A DNA stretch of 64,000 nucleotides from Acetobacterium woodii (GCA_016213825.1 JACQZP010000021.1:1-64000), one strand, 5' to 3'; shown: positions 8,996 through 17,552, numbered from the stretch's first letter. Translations and numbers: made by a program. The notes: a model not told the origin generated them from the letters alone.

Positions 8996-10384
8996 CTAGC
9001 CAATCATAATATTACCCTCAGGCAATTTAAAGTTCCCGATATTTTCCCGGGCATGTTTTTCACTTTGCGAAATCGCATAGGCAATCGTCAGTGGTCCCAG
9101 TCGACCAATAAACATGGTCAGGCTGATCGCTAATTTTCCCTGGATCGTTAGATGCGGGGTCAAACCCATTGATAAACCAACCGTGCCAAAAGCAGACAGC
9201 ACCTCAAAAATGACTTGTTCAAATGGCGCCCCAATTTCAGTGCACAGTAATACAAAAATCATTAAAATAATGAGTCCTGAAGCAATGAAAACAATCGAAA
9301 TTGAACGGCGAATAAGGGGGCCAGCAATCGTTCGTTTAAAGGCAACAACATCTTTTTTCCCTTGAACTACAGAAATAACCGTCATTAAGATAATGCCCAT
9401 CGTTGTTGTTTTGACCCCCCCACCGGTTGAACCAGGAGAAGCCCCAACAAACATCAGGATCATCGTTAAAAAGATGGATGGTGCGGTCAGGCCGGCAATA
9501 TCAATGGTATTGCTGCCAGCCGTTCTTGGCGTGACCGACTGAAACATTGATGCTAGCAGTTTTCCATGGACAGAAAGATTCCCCATCGTTTTAGCATTAT
9601 TGAATTCAAAAATAAAAAATAAAATAAACCCAGCCAACAGTAAAATTCCAGTAGAGACAAGAACAAATTTTGAATGCATACTCATTTTTTTAAATTTACG
9701 TACAAAAATCAAATCACTGGTAACGGCAAAGCCAAGCCCACCTAAGATGATTAAAGCACAGACAACAAAATTGACAATAAAATTATCGACATATTTTGTT
9801 AAACTGGAATAATTTCCCATTAAATCAAATCCCGCATTACAGAAGGATGAGATAGAATGAAAAACACTATAACCAATCCCTTTAAGCCAGCCAAACTCAG
9901 GTATAAAAACGAAACTGAGAAAAAGCGCGCCAATGGCTTCAATTGCAAACGCTGAATAAAAAATATACTTGGCAAACTTTACAATCCCCGAAAGCGAATC
10001 CATATTGACTGATGATTGAATCAATAAACGATTCTTAATCGTGATGCGTTTTCCTGCTAAAACAAAAAACATCGTCGCAAAAGACATAAATCCCAATCCG
10101 CCAACTTGAATCAAACAAATAATAACAACTTGTCCAAAGACACTCCAATAGGTACCGGTATCGACGACAACTAGGCCGGTAACACAAACACAAGAAGTTG
10201 ATGTGAATAAGGCATCAACGAAATTTGCACTAATTCCTGACTGTGTTGCGATTGGAAGTGTTAATAACACAGCACCAAATAAGATAACAACTGCAAATCC
10301 AAAAACTAATACTTCAGTAGGTGAACGTTGACTCATGAAATTTTTGATTTTTGATTTCTTTTTTTGTATCAATTCTTGTCTCAA
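8996..10384 (-). CDS. ktrB: Trk/Ktr potassium channel-transporter, membrane subunit
   Basis: Integral membrane K+ translocating subunit of the TrkH/KtrB superfamily, 462 residues, with four M1-P-M2 repeats. The selectivity-filter glycines are seen at STSCVCVTGLVVVD, SISSFCNAGFD, TPRTAGSNTID and SAFGTVGLSMG. A TTG start at 10384 is preferred because GGAG lies 7 nt upstream; the first internal ATG (10336) has no ribosome site. It precedes its RCK partner, as in other ktr operons. Some members depend on Na+ coupling, which would suit a sodium-energised anaerobe, but this is inference. Confidence 0.9.
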   Translation of the reverse strand: MRQELIQKKKSKIKNFMSQRSPTEVLVFGFAVVILFGAVLLTLPIATQSGISANFVDALFTSTSCVCVTGLVVVDTGTYWSVFGQVVIICLIQVGGLGFMSFATMFFVLAGKRITIKNRLLIQSSVNMDSLSGIVKFAKYIFYSAFAIEAIGALFLSFVFIPEFGWLKGIGYSVFHSISSFCNAGFDLMGNYSSLTKYVDNFIVNFVVCALIILGGLGFAVTSDLIFVRKFKKMSMHSKFVLVSTGILLLAGFILFFIFEFNNAKTMGNLSVHGKLLASMFQSVTPRTAGSNTIDIAGLTAPSIFLTMILMFVGASPGSTGGGVKTTTMGIILMTVISVVQGKKDVVAFKRTIAGPLIRRSISIVFIASGLIILMIFVLLCTEIGAPFEQVIFEVLSAFGTVGLSMGLTPHLTIQGKLAISLTMFIGRLGPLTIAYAISQSEKHARENIGNFKLPEGNIMIG

Positions 10385-10436
10385 ATGATGTCTCCAGACT
10401 GCTCTTCTTGGTATTTAAAAATTCTACAACATACAT

Positions 10437-10464
10437 ATTCTAACACTATCATTTTAAAAAGCAA
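10437..10464 (-). promoter_or_regulatory. Candidate promoter for ktrB-ktrA-trmH
   Basis: Minus strand TTGCTT (10464-10459), 16-bp spacer, TAGAAT (10442-10437), about 50 bp before the TTG start. Confidence 0.45.
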
Positions 10465-10477
10465 CAAAAATTTACAA

Positions 10478-10517
10478 TAAAAAAACTTCCCAAACATGGT
10501 TGCTATGTTGAGAAGTT
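10478..10517 (-). terminator. Terminator after rplT
   Basis: Minus strand hairpin AACTTCTCAACAT / ATGTTTGGGAAGTT followed by a T-run. It ends the infC-rpmI-rplT operon. Confidence 0.85.
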
Positions 10518-10529
10518 AATTTAGCATGA

Positions 10530-10883
10530 TTAATTGAGGTTTTTCTTTGACACTTCAACTAAATCTTTAAAAGCATTGATATCGTTCATCGCCAAATCGG
10601 CTAAGATTTTACGGTCAATTTCAACACCAGCCTGTTTTAAACCAAACATGAATTTGCTGTAGCTCATATCATACATTCTGGCTCCGGCATTGATTCGGGT
10701 AATCCATAATCTTCTGAAATTTCTTTTCTTTTCTTTTCGGCCAACATATGAAGATCTCTGCGCTCGCATAACAGCTTCATTTGCTGATCTATATAACTTA
10801 CTTTTAGCGCCATAAAAGCCCTTTGCAAGTTTAAGTACTTTTTTATGTTTCTTTTTGGCATTAACGCCCTTTTTAATTCGCAT
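10530..10883 (-). CDS. rplT: Ribosomal protein L20
   Basis: 50S subunit assembly protein L20, 117 residues, highly basic, with the typical N-terminus [20 protein letters not shown] and C-terminal globular domain (about 60-117). In Bacillus, L20 also represses its own operon by binding the leader mRNA. AGGAGG precedes the ATG. It is the last gene of infC-rpmI-rplT and is followed by a strong terminator. Confidence 0.98.
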   Translation of the reverse strand: MRIKKGVNAKKKHKKVLKLAKGFYGAKSKLYRSANEAVMRAQRSSYVGRKEKKRNFRRLWITRINAGARMYDMSYSKFMFGLKQAGVEIDRKILADLAMNDINAFKDLVEVSKKNLN

Positions 10884-10909
10884 TATTTATTTCCTCCTAT
10901 CTTCAAATA

Positions 10910-11113
10910 TTATCTTTTTACCATTTTGATCATTTTCATTACTACTTTAGCATCTCCAGGAGCTAAACCAGTAGCTTTTCTAAGATTTCTTTTTCTCTTA
11001 CTGCTTTTTTTGTTAAGAATATGGCGTTTACCAGCTTTAGTCCGCTTAATAAAACCTGATTTCTTTATTTTAAAACGCTTTGCAGCACCACGGTGTGTTT
11101 TCATTTTTGGCAT
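10910..11113 (-). CDS. rpmI: Ribosomal protein L35
   Basis: 50S protein L35, 67 residues from the start [14 protein letters not shown] at 11113, preceded by GGAGGAGG. The same frame can be extended by eight residues (to 11137), but that extension runs through the ribosome site and should be ignored. The gene lies between infC and rplT, the conserved order in bacteria. Confidence 0.97.
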   Translation of the reverse strand: MPKMKTHRGAAKRFKIKKSGFIKRTKAGKRHILNKKSSKRKRNLRKATGLAPGDAKVVMKMIKMVKR

Positions 11114-11221
11114 AACTATTTCCTCCTCCCTGTACAAGGTATCTTTTATAAAAAACTACATCTGAGAAACTTAATGTAATGATCTAAGTTTCGCTAACAG
11201 ATAGTCAATTAACACATTGAT

Positions 11222-11743
11222 TTACTTATCTTTTTTGGGGGCTAAATACATAACCATATTTCTGCCTTCGATTTTTGGTGCTTTTTCAACCACGGCAAGA
11301 TCAGAAACACGTTCTGCAAAATCAAGTAATACTTCTTTTCCCTGTTCCGTATAAGCCATTTCACGGCCTCGGAAACGAATAGCCACTTTAACTCGGCTAC
11401 CTTGTTCCAAGAATTTAATGCAATTTTTAATTTTAACATTAATATCATGCTCTTCAACTCGAACCGACATACGAATTTCTTTAATAACCACAGCTTTTTG
11501 ATTTTTCTTAGCTTCTTTTAATCGTTGAATTTCTTCATATCGAAACTTTCCGTAGTCAAGAATCTTACAAACCGGCGGTTTAGCGTTTGGTGAAACTTTC
11601 ACTAGATCCAGATTTTTCTCATCGGCTAATGCTTGAGCGTCTTTTGTATTCATAACTCCCAACATCTCACCGGTTTCATCAATTACACGGATTTCGCGAT
11701 CACGGATCTCGTTATTAATTTCGTGTTGAACATCTTTGCTAAT
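11222..11743 (-). CDS. infC: Translation initiation factor IF-3, AUU start
   Basis: IF-3 (173 residues) prevents subunit joining and monitors the start codon. The N-terminal domain (about 1-75, with INNEIRDREIRVID), linker and C-terminal domain (about 90-173) are all present. The start is taken as ATT at 11743: GGAGG lies 9 nt before it, and the product begins ISKDVQHEINNEIRD, where homologues begin. AUU initiation of infC is known in other bacteria and allows self-repression, because IF-3 discriminates against non-AUG starts. A frame can be opened at an upstream ATG (11830), but it would read through the leader hairpin and is rejected. Confidence 0.95.
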   Translation of the reverse strand: MSKDVQHEINNEIRDREIRVIDETGEMLGVMNTKDAQALADEKNLDLVKVSPNAKPPVCKILDYGKFRYEEIQRLKEAKKNQKAVVIKEIRMSVRVEEHDINVKIKNCIKFLEQGSRVKVAIRFRGREMAYTEQGKEVLLDFAERVSDLAVVEKAPKIEGRNMVMYLAPKKDK

Positions 11744-11892
11744 AGTAATATACCTCCATATATAAAAATTGCAGGTAGAGAGACTCCACCTGCAAAAAAA
11801 TACTAACGAACAATTCAAAATTAAGTTCATTCATATTTACCTATTTCCCTGAGAAATGAGGTGAGAAGTGTGTTTTCCTCTACTTTGTTACT
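11744..11892 (-). ncRNA. infC operon leader, L20-leader-like, with attenuator hairpin
   Basis: The transcript from the promoter at 11898-11926 has about 150 nt before the AUU start. It contains a 10-bp hairpin GCAGGTGGAG-tct-CTCTACCTGC followed by AATTTTTAT, which looks like a weak intrinsic terminator (11765-11800). Firmicute infC-rpmI-rplT operons usually carry an L20-binding leader controlled by premature termination. Assignment to that class is by position and shape only. Confidence 0.55.
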
Positions 11893-11897
11893 CAGCT

Positions 11898-11926
11898 ATT
11901 ATATGCTCTTTTAGCTTTTTTGTCAA
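11898..11926 (-). promoter_or_regulatory. infC operon promoter
   Basis: Perfect sigma-A promoter on the minus strand: TTGACA (11926-11921), 17-bp spacer, TATAAT (11903-11898). Confidence 0.85.
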
Positions 11927-11950
11927 TAGTTTTTTTTGATACTGTTTTTT

Positions 11951-12745
11951 TTATGAAAGCAGGGCCCGGTCATTGGCAAATTCTTCGCCGCTGACTTGTC
12001 CAAACCGTTTCAGTAAATCTTCAACGGTGAGCTGTTGTTTTTCTTCGCCTTTGATGTCCAGAATAACCCGGCCTTCATGCATCATAATCAGGCGATTGCC
12101 ATGTTCGATGGCATGACGCATATTATGGGTTACCATCAAGGTGGTCAAATTACCTTCTTTGACAAAACGGTCACTTAGTTGCAAGACCTTGTCAGCCGTT
12201 TTTGGATCTAAGGCGGCTGTGTGCTCATCCAGTAAGAGTAGTTTTGGCTTTTTCAATGTCGCCATCAGCAAGGTCAATGCCTGTCGTTGTCCACCAGAAA
12301 GCAGACCAACCTTGGCATGCAACCGATTTTCCAGCCCCAGGTCCAGGTGGCTGAGATACTCTTTATAAATTTCCCGTTCCTTATTACTGATTCCCCAACT
12401 CAATGACCGGGTCTTGCCACGACGATAAGCCAAGGCCAGATTTTCTTCAATTCCCATATTGCCGGCGGTACCCATCATCGGATCCTGAAATACCCGACCA
12501 ATGACACTTGAACGTTTGTGTTCTGGTAGCTTGGTGACATCCAGTCCGTCAATCAGAATAGAGCCCTTATCAACCCCAAAGACGCCGGCAACACAATTGA
12601 GGAAGGTAGACTTACCCGCCCCGTTACCGCCAATAACCGTGACAAAATCACCTTCAGCCAGTGACAGGTTAAAATTACTTAAAGCGACCTTTTCATTGAC
12701 TGTTCCAGCATTGAATTTTTTTTCAATTCCATTTATAACTAACAC
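11951..12745 (-). CDS. ABC transporter ATP-binding protein (aromatic amino acid type)
   Basis: ATPase that powers import by the adjacent permease and binding protein, 264 residues. Walker A is GGNGAGKST, the signature is LSGGQRQAL, and Walker B is KLLLLDEHTAALDPK. The LLDEHTAALD form is typical of the TrpXYZ-like subfamily. The start is GTG at 12745, right after the permease stop, with GGAGG inside the end of the permease gene, so translation is coupled. No terminator separates it from the infC promoter. Substrate assignment rests on the Tyr-specifier T-box upstream of the operon. Confidence 0.88.
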   Translation of the reverse strand: MLVINGIEKKFNAGTVNEKVALSNFNLSLAEGDFVTVIGGNGAGKSTFLNCVAGVFGVDKGSILIDGLDVTKLPEHKRSSVIGRVFQDPMMGTAGNMGIEENLALAYRRGKTRSLSWGISNKEREIYKEYLSHLDLGLENRLHAKVGLLSGGQRQALTLLMATLKKPKLLLLDEHTAALDPKTADKVLQLSDRFVKEGNLTTLMVTHNMRHAIEHGNRLIMMHEGRVILDIKGEEKQQLTVEDLLKRFGQVSGEEFANDRALLS

Positions 12746-13642
12746 TTATAGATCGCCTCCTCTTAATGATTTTTTGAGTGGGCGAAGATAGGTTTTAAAG
12801 ACCGGTAATGACAGCGCAATCGCCACTGTAATGGCGGTGAATAATTTTAAATCATTGGCTGGCATACCCATTTTTAATACCAGAGCGATGATAATCCGAT
12901 AGGTAATGGCACCCAACACCAACGAGATCAGACAATTGAAGAAATTTCGGGTGCCAAAAATAACTTCCCCGATAATGACCGATGCCAGACCAATAACGAT
13001 TGATCCAATGCCCATTTGGATGTCAGCAAAGCTCTGACTCTGAGCGATTAATGAGCCCGAAAGCGCAACCAGACCATTACTGATGACCAAGCCTAGAATA
13101 ATCATATTGTTGGTGTTGATCCCCTGGGCTCTGGCCATTTGCGGATTATCTCCGGTAGCCCGAATGGCACAGCCAATTTCGGTTCCGAAAAACCAGTATA
13201 AAAGACCAACAATCGCCATCACACTGATAAATCCAAAAAGCATAACGGCATTTGTTGGGCTTAATCCCAGGTTCTCCAATGGTGTAAAGACCGTATCGAT
13301 CCGTAACAGTGACAGGTTGGCCTTGCCCATGATTCGCAGATTGACTGAATAAAGCGCAATCATCGTTAAAATACCTGCCAATAGGGCGGGTATTTTTAGT
13401 TTTGTATGAAGAATTCCGGTAACCAGCCCGGCCAACATTCCACCAACAAATGCCAGGCATGTTGCGATAAAGGGATTCATCCCATTAAAAATTGAAAAAG
13501 CTGCAATTGCAGCTCCCATTGCAATACTTCCTTCGACTGTTAAATCAGCGATATCGAGTATTCGATAGGTGATATAAACGCCAATTGTCATGATGGCCCA
13601 TAGCAGACCCAGCGATATTGCACCTAATATAATATCAAACAT
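12746..13642 (-). CDS. ABC transporter permease (aromatic amino acid type)
   Basis: Inner-membrane permease of the branched-chain/ribose-type superfamily (BPD_transp_2), 298 residues with about eight to nine hydrophobic segments. It opens IILGAISLGLLWAIMTIGVY and carries ISDLTVEGS-like sequence (ILDIADLTVEGS), a hallmark of permeases paired with PF04392 binding proteins. A GAGG site precedes the ATG at 13642. The downstream ATPase gene begins immediately after its stop. The gap to the binding-protein gene holds a 14-bp perfect hairpin that may lower permease expression relative to the binding protein. Confidence 0.88.
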   Translation of the reverse strand: MFDIILGAISLGLLWAIMTIGVYITYRILDIADLTVEGSIAMGAAIAAFSIFNGMNPFIATCLAFVGGMLAGLVTGILHTKLKIPALLAGILTMIALYSVNLRIMGKANLSLLRIDTVFTPLENLGLSPTNAVMLFGFISVMAIVGLLYWFFGTEIGCAIRATGDNPQMARAQGINTNNMIILGLVISNGLVALSGSLIAQSQSFADIQMGIGSIVIGLASVIIGEVIFGTRNFFNCLISLVLGAITYRIIIALVLKMGMPANDLKLFTAITVAIALSLPVFKTYLRPLKKSLRGGDL

Positions 13643-13686
13643 TATTTTGCCTCACTTCTTATCTATTGATTATGTTGATTAATAAT

Positions 13687-13725
13687 TTTAGCAAGTAGTA
13701 ATGGTAGCCACTACTACTTGCTAAA
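13687..13725. promoter_or_regulatory. Intercistronic hairpin between binding protein and permease
   Basis: Perfect 14-bp inverted repeat (TTTAGCAAGTAGTA at 13687-13700, complement at 13712-13725) with an 11-nt loop. On the minus (coding) strand it is not followed by a clean T-run, so it may stabilise the binding-protein mRNA or act as a partial terminator. Confidence 0.65.
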
Positions 13726-13759
13726 TCGTTTTTATTTAATTTTTTTCTATTTGAATCTT

Positions 13760-14752
13760 CTATTTTGCAGTAATGACGTATTGTTGCAGATCTGCTGGAA
13801 TGGTTAAACCAATTTCCTGAGCGACAGTGCCATTAATAGCATACTCAAATTTAGTCGCTGATTCAATTGGCATGGTTGCCGGTTTAGCTTCGCCTTTAAG
13901 AATTTTCACAGCCATTAAACCGGTTTGGTAACCAAGGTCAGAGTAGCTTATTCCTAAGGTAGCCAATCCACCAGATTCGACCATACCAGATTCGCCGCAG
14001 ATAACCGGTGTTTTTGACTGTGAGGTAATGCTTTGAACCTGTGGCATTGCTGATGCAAAGACATTATCAGTAGGAATGTAAATAGCATCACATTGGCCAA
14101 CGATCGATTGAGTCGCTTGTTGGACATCATTTGAATTGGTAACTGTCACTTCCACATATTTCATACCCAGTTTTTCAATGGCTTCTTTGGCAATTTTTGC
14201 CTGTAAAACAGAATTATCTTCGCTGGAAGTATAGAGTACCCCAACCGTTTTAGCTGTCGGTACTAATTTAACCAGCAGATCGATCTGTTCTTTAATTGGG
14301 TTCATGTCAGTGGTTCCACTAACGTTTCCGCCTGGGGCTTCGTTTGATTTGACCAGACGAGCTGCTTCATAGTCGGTGATCGCCGTTCCCAGAATGGGAA
14401 TCTCGGTTGTCTTTCCGGCAATCGCCTGAGCCGCTGGAGTTGCGATAGCAAGAACCAGATCTACCTTATTGCTGACAAAACGATCGCTGATGGTTGATAA
14501 ATTACTTTGATCCCCCTGAGCATTTTGCACATCAAGGGTAATGTTTTTACCGTCGGTGTAGCCGTTGTCAGCCAAAGCTTTGACAAAACCTTCCCGGGAA
14601 GCATCCAGAGCGACATGATCAACATACTGAACAATACCGATGGTAGGATTTTTACTTTCTTGTTTTGTTGCTGAATTTGAACAGCCAGCTCCTAATGCAA
14701 CCATGGACGCAATCAGAAGAACTGCCGTCAATTTTTTTCCATACTTTTTCAT
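13760..14752 (-). CDS. ABC transporter substrate-binding lipoprotein (PF04392 type)
   Basis: Extracellular solute receptor anchored by lipid, 330 residues. The signal peptide ends in a lipobox with Cys24 (ALGAGC). The mature part has the two-lobe ABC_sub_bind fold: IGIVQYVDHVALDASREGF at the N-terminus, then SGTTDMNP, VGVLYTSSEDNS and ISYSDLGYQTG. Members of this family (for example TrpX) bind tryptophan, tyrosine or phenylalanine. GGAGG precedes the ATG. It is the first gene of a three-gene importer operon behind a T-box with a UAC (Tyr) specifier, so tyrosine or a related aromatic amino acid is the likely ligand. Confidence 0.88.
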   Translation of the reverse strand: MKKYGKKLTAVLLIASMVALGAGCSNSATKQESKNPTIGIVQYVDHVALDASREGFVKALADNGYTDGKNITLDVQNAQGDQSNLSTISDRFVSNKVDLVLAIATPAAQAIAGKTTEIPILGTAITDYEAARLVKSNEAPGGNVSGTTDMNPIKEQIDLLVKLVPTAKTVGVLYTSSEDNSVLQAKIAKEAIEKLGMKYVEVTVTNSNDVQQATQSIVGQCDAIYIPTDNVFASAMPQVQSITSQSKTPVICGESGMVESGGLATLGISYSDLGYQTGLMAVKILKGEAKPATMPIESATKFEYAINGTVAQEIGLTIPADLQQYVITAK

Positions 14753-14868
14753 TTCTTTTCCTCCATTTTAATTTATATTCAATAAAACCTTTTCAGGTTG
14801 AATTGCCATTTTAGAACTTTTTCTGATCGCAATATAAAACCTCTTTAATATGGTTTTTACATTCACAC

Positions 14869-15118
14869 AAAAAAAAATCGCCACTGTATAACAGGGACGA
14901 AAATAAATTCGCGGTACCACCTTGCCTTTGATGTTTAACATCACGCTCTGTAAGCAACGTCAGTTACTTAACCACGATAACGGTTGGTATCCGGCTCAGC
15001 CTAATGGGTAAAAACCGTTCGGTGGGCAGCTCGCAAGATGTATTCGCAAAGGAATCCTACTTTCTCACACCAACCGAAAGTTCTCTGAAAAGACTATCCT
15101 ATTACTACTTGTTCCTGG
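14869..15118 (-). ncRNA. T-box leader of the ABC transporter operon (Tyr, UAC specifier)
   Basis: Minus strand. The antiterminator core GGTGGTACCGCG is complementary to 14911-14922, followed by a terminator hairpin (TCGTCCCTG...CAGTGGCGA type) and a long T-run at 14869-14878. In Stem I the specifier loop reads GAATACATCTTGCGAG. Aligning with the thrS leader (GAAA-ACC-ACCTT-GGAG) places TAC in the specifier slot (minus strand of 15040-15042). Read-through should therefore be triggered by uncharged tRNA-Tyr. ATC or ACA are less consistent readings of the loop. Confidence 0.85.
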
Positions 15119-15138
15119 TCATCACTATATTGTTTTTT

Positions 15139-15167
15139 ATTATATTTATACGAGCCGAATTTGTCAA
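15139..15167 (-). promoter_or_regulatory. Promoter of the T-box ABC transporter operon
   Basis: Minus strand TTGACA (15167-15162), 17-bp spacer, TATAAT (15144-15139). A perfect sigma-A promoter overlapped by the large palindrome at 15148-15192. Confidence 0.85.
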
Positions 15168-15192
15168 CAATTATTGCAAATTCGACTCGTAT
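15148..15192. promoter_or_regulatory. Large palindrome over the ABC operon -35 region
   Basis: Two 16-bp arms (15148-15163 and 15177-15192) that pair with one G-U, separated by 13 bp. The arms cover the -35 hexamer and spacer. On the minus strand no T-run follows, so it is not an ordinary thrS terminator. It could be an operator or a weak thrS terminator. Confidence 0.6.
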
Positions 15193-15242
15193 TATTCTGC
15201 TATTAACGTTCTAAACTACTGAATACTAGAATCAGCCAGATC

Positions 15243-17159
15243 TTATTCTAAGGTTAATGACTTGGTTTTAATTTTTTCGATCAGTTTTTCTTTGAGATCG
15301 GCCAGGCTGATCAGACCGGCATCGCCAGTATCGCGGATTCGCAGGGCCAGGTCCCCGCCTTCGGCTTCTTTATCGCCGACAACCAGCATGTAGGGAACTT
15401 TTTGCATTTGTGCTTCTCGGATCCGATAGCCCAGTTTTTCATCCCGGACATCCACCGAGGCGCGAACACCAATAGCGGTCAGTTCTTCTGCAATCCCTTT
15501 GGCAAAATCATGGTGGGCATCCGCAACCGGAATAATCATCACTTGCACCGGAGCCAGCCAAACCGGGAATTTTCCGGCAAAATGTTCAATTAGAATCCCA
15601 AAGAATCGTTCGATACTGCCTAAAATGGTTCGATGCACAATAACCGGACGGTGCTTTTCGCCGTCTGAGCCAATATAGTTCAGGTCAAAGCGTTCCGGCA
15701 TCTGGAAATCCAGCTGAATGGTACCACATTGCCAGGTACGACCCAGACTGTCTTCCAGATGGAAGTCAATTTTAGGGCCATAAAAAGCCCCGTCACCTGG
15801 GTTTAGACGATAGTCGATTTCTTTTTTCTCCAGCGCTTTTCTTAAGGCATCGGTTGCTACTTCCCATACTTCATCCGAGCCAATGGCTTTTTCTGGTTTG
15901 GTGGATAATTCAACCTTATAGTTAAAACCAAATACTTTATACACATCATCAGCCAAATCGATAACCTTGATGACTTCGGCTTCAATTTGATCCGGGGTCA
16001 TAAAAATATGCGCATCATCCTGAGTAAAGTTACGCACCCGCATCAGACCATGAAGGGCCCCATGCAGTTCATGACGATGAACCAGACCCAGCTCTGCCAT
16101 TTTTAATGGCAGATCCCGATAGGAGTGTCCTTTACGTTTGTAAACCAGCATGCCCCCCGGGCAGTTCATTGGCTTGACGGCATAAGAAGCTTCATCAATT
16201 TCAGTGAAATACATGTTTTCTTTGTAATGATCCCAGTGACCGGAACGTTTCCACAATTCGGCATTCAAAATAATCGGTGTTTTGATTTCCTGATAGCCCC
16301 GGAGTTGATGGATCTGTCGCCAGAAATTTTCCAGTTCATTTCGAATGATCATTCCTTTGGGATGGAAGAATGGGAAACCCGGGCCTTCTTCCTGAAGTGA
16401 GAAAAGATCCAGTTCTTTACCTAACTTACGGTGATCCCGTTTTTTGGCTTCTTCCAGGCGCGTTAAGTAGGCTTCTAGTTCGCTTTTTTTAGGAAAGGTA
16501 ATCCCATAAATACGTTGCAGCATTTTATTTTTTTCATCACCCCGCCAATAGGCACCGGCGAGACTTAAAAGCTTAATCGCTTTAATGCCGCTGAGGTTTT
16601 GAATATGGGGGCCAGCACAGAGATCAGAAAATTCGCCTTGAGAATAAAAGCTGATGATGGCATCTTCCGGCAGGTTTTCGATCAGTTCGGCTTTATAAAT
16701 TTCACCTTCGGCATTCACTTTAGCCAAGGCCTCGTTGCGGCTTAATTCATAGCGATTGATTTCCAATCCTTCTTTAACAATTTTGGCCATTTCCTTTTCA
16801 ATTTTTTCCATGATTTCGGGAGTGATGATCACATCCACATCGATGTCATAGTAAAAACCATTGTCAATTGCTGGGCCAATCGCCAGTTTTGCCTGAGGAT
16901 ACAGCCGTTTGACCGCCTGGGCGAGCAGATGGGAACCAGTATGCCAGAAGGCATGTTTCCCGCCTTCATCTTCAAATTTTAAGAGGTTGAGGGTGGCGTC
17001 TTCATTAATCGTTTGACGGATATCCACAACCTCGCCATTGAGTTCCCCGGCCATGGTATTCTTGGCTAAACCTGGGCTAATATCTGTGGCAACTTCAAGA
17101 ACAGTAATTCCGGGTTCATAAGTCTTTATGGATCCGTCTTTTAACGTAATAGTAATCAT
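15243..17159 (-). CDS. thrS: Threonyl-tRNA synthetase
   Basis: Class II synthetase charging tRNA-Thr, 638 residues, normal for bacteria. Order: TGS domain (about 1-60), the N2 editing domain with HTGSHLLAQAV and CAGPH (about 65-225), the catalytic core (about 240-535) with NCPGGM, HRHELHGALHGL and the zinc-ligand histidine region VHRTILGSIERF, then the anticodon-binding domain (about 540-638). AAAGGAG precedes the ATG at 17159. Expression is set by its own Thr T-box leader. No clear terminator lies between it and the ABC operon promoter. Confidence 0.97.
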   Translation of the reverse strand: MITITLKDGSIKTYEPGITVLEVATDISPGLAKNTMAGELNGEVVDIRQTINEDATLNLLKFEDEGGKHAFWHTGSHLLAQAVKRLYPQAKLAIGPAIDNGFYYDIDVDVIITPEIMEKIEKEMAKIVKEGLEINRYELSRNEALAKVNAEGEIYKAELIENLPEDAIISFYSQGEFSDLCAGPHIQNLSGIKAIKLLSLAGAYWRGDEKNKMLQRIYGITFPKKSELEAYLTRLEEAKKRDHRKLGKELDLFSLQEEGPGFPFFHPKGMIIRNELENFWRQIHQLRGYQEIKTPIILNAELWKRSGHWDHYKENMYFTEIDEASYAVKPMNCPGGMLVYKRKGHSYRDLPLKMAELGLVHRHELHGALHGLMRVRNFTQDDAHIFMTPDQIEAEVIKVIDLADDVYKVFGFNYKVELSTKPEKAIGSDEVWEVATDALRKALEKKEIDYRLNPGDGAFYGPKIDFHLEDSLGRTWQCGTIQLDFQMPERFDLNYIGSDGEKHRPVIVHRTILGSIERFFGILIEHFAGKFPVWLAPVQVMIIPVADAHHDFAKGIAEELTAIGVRASVDVRDEKLGYRIREAQMQKVPYMLVVGDKEAEGGDLALRIRDTGDAGLISLADLKEKLIEKIKTKSLTLE

Positions 17160-17230
17160 AATTTTCTCCTTTATTTTGGTGAAAGTGCACTCATATACTG
17201 GGACGCACTTGTTAACACCATTTTTATTTT

Positions 17231-17497
17231 AAAAACAAAAAAGCCCCTTTGTCAAACAAAGGGACGTATTAACGCGGTTCCACCCAATTTGATTCACTTG
17301 CATGAATCCACTTAAGTTCTGGATAACGGTCAGCTCCGTAAAACCCTACTAATAAAAGAAAATGCTCAATCGCAATATTTCTAGTCATACTTCAGGTTTC
17401 GACTCCAAGGTGGTTTTCAATTATCTGCAGTATAAGCAATTACAGCCAGGTTGCTTACTCTCTGAAACGTATGGATAACTTACTCGTCCTTATCAAC
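17231..17497 (-). ncRNA. T-box leader of thrS (Thr, ACC specifier)
   Basis: Minus strand. The antiterminator core GGGTGGAACCGCG is complementary to 17273-17285. The terminator hairpin CCCTTTGT-ttg-ACAAAGGG plus T-run lies at 17231-17266. Stem I carries AGAGAG and the specifier loop GAAAACCACCTTGGAG, with ACC (minus strand of 17412-17414) as the Thr specifier. The whole leader fits the canonical T-box plan. Confidence 0.93.
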
Positions 17498-17523
17498 ATC
17501 TTTTTTTATTTTTATTGCTTTTC

Positions 17524-17552
17524 AGTATAACCTTTATCTAAAAAAGAATCAA
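17524..17552 (-). promoter_or_regulatory. thrS promoter
   Basis: Minus strand TTGATT (17552-17547), 17-bp spacer, TATACT (17529-17524), about 25 bp before the T-box Stem I. Beyond it, 17553-17646 is only AT-rich sequence. Confidence 0.7.

Noticed and set aside
11744-11830. Upstream ATG for infC at 11830
   Set aside because: The added residues are translated from the leader hairpin; ATT at 11743 fits the ribosome site and homologues.
15004-15222. Plus-strand 72-codon frame in the T-box leader
   Set aside because: It overlaps the T-box structure and has no ribosome site.
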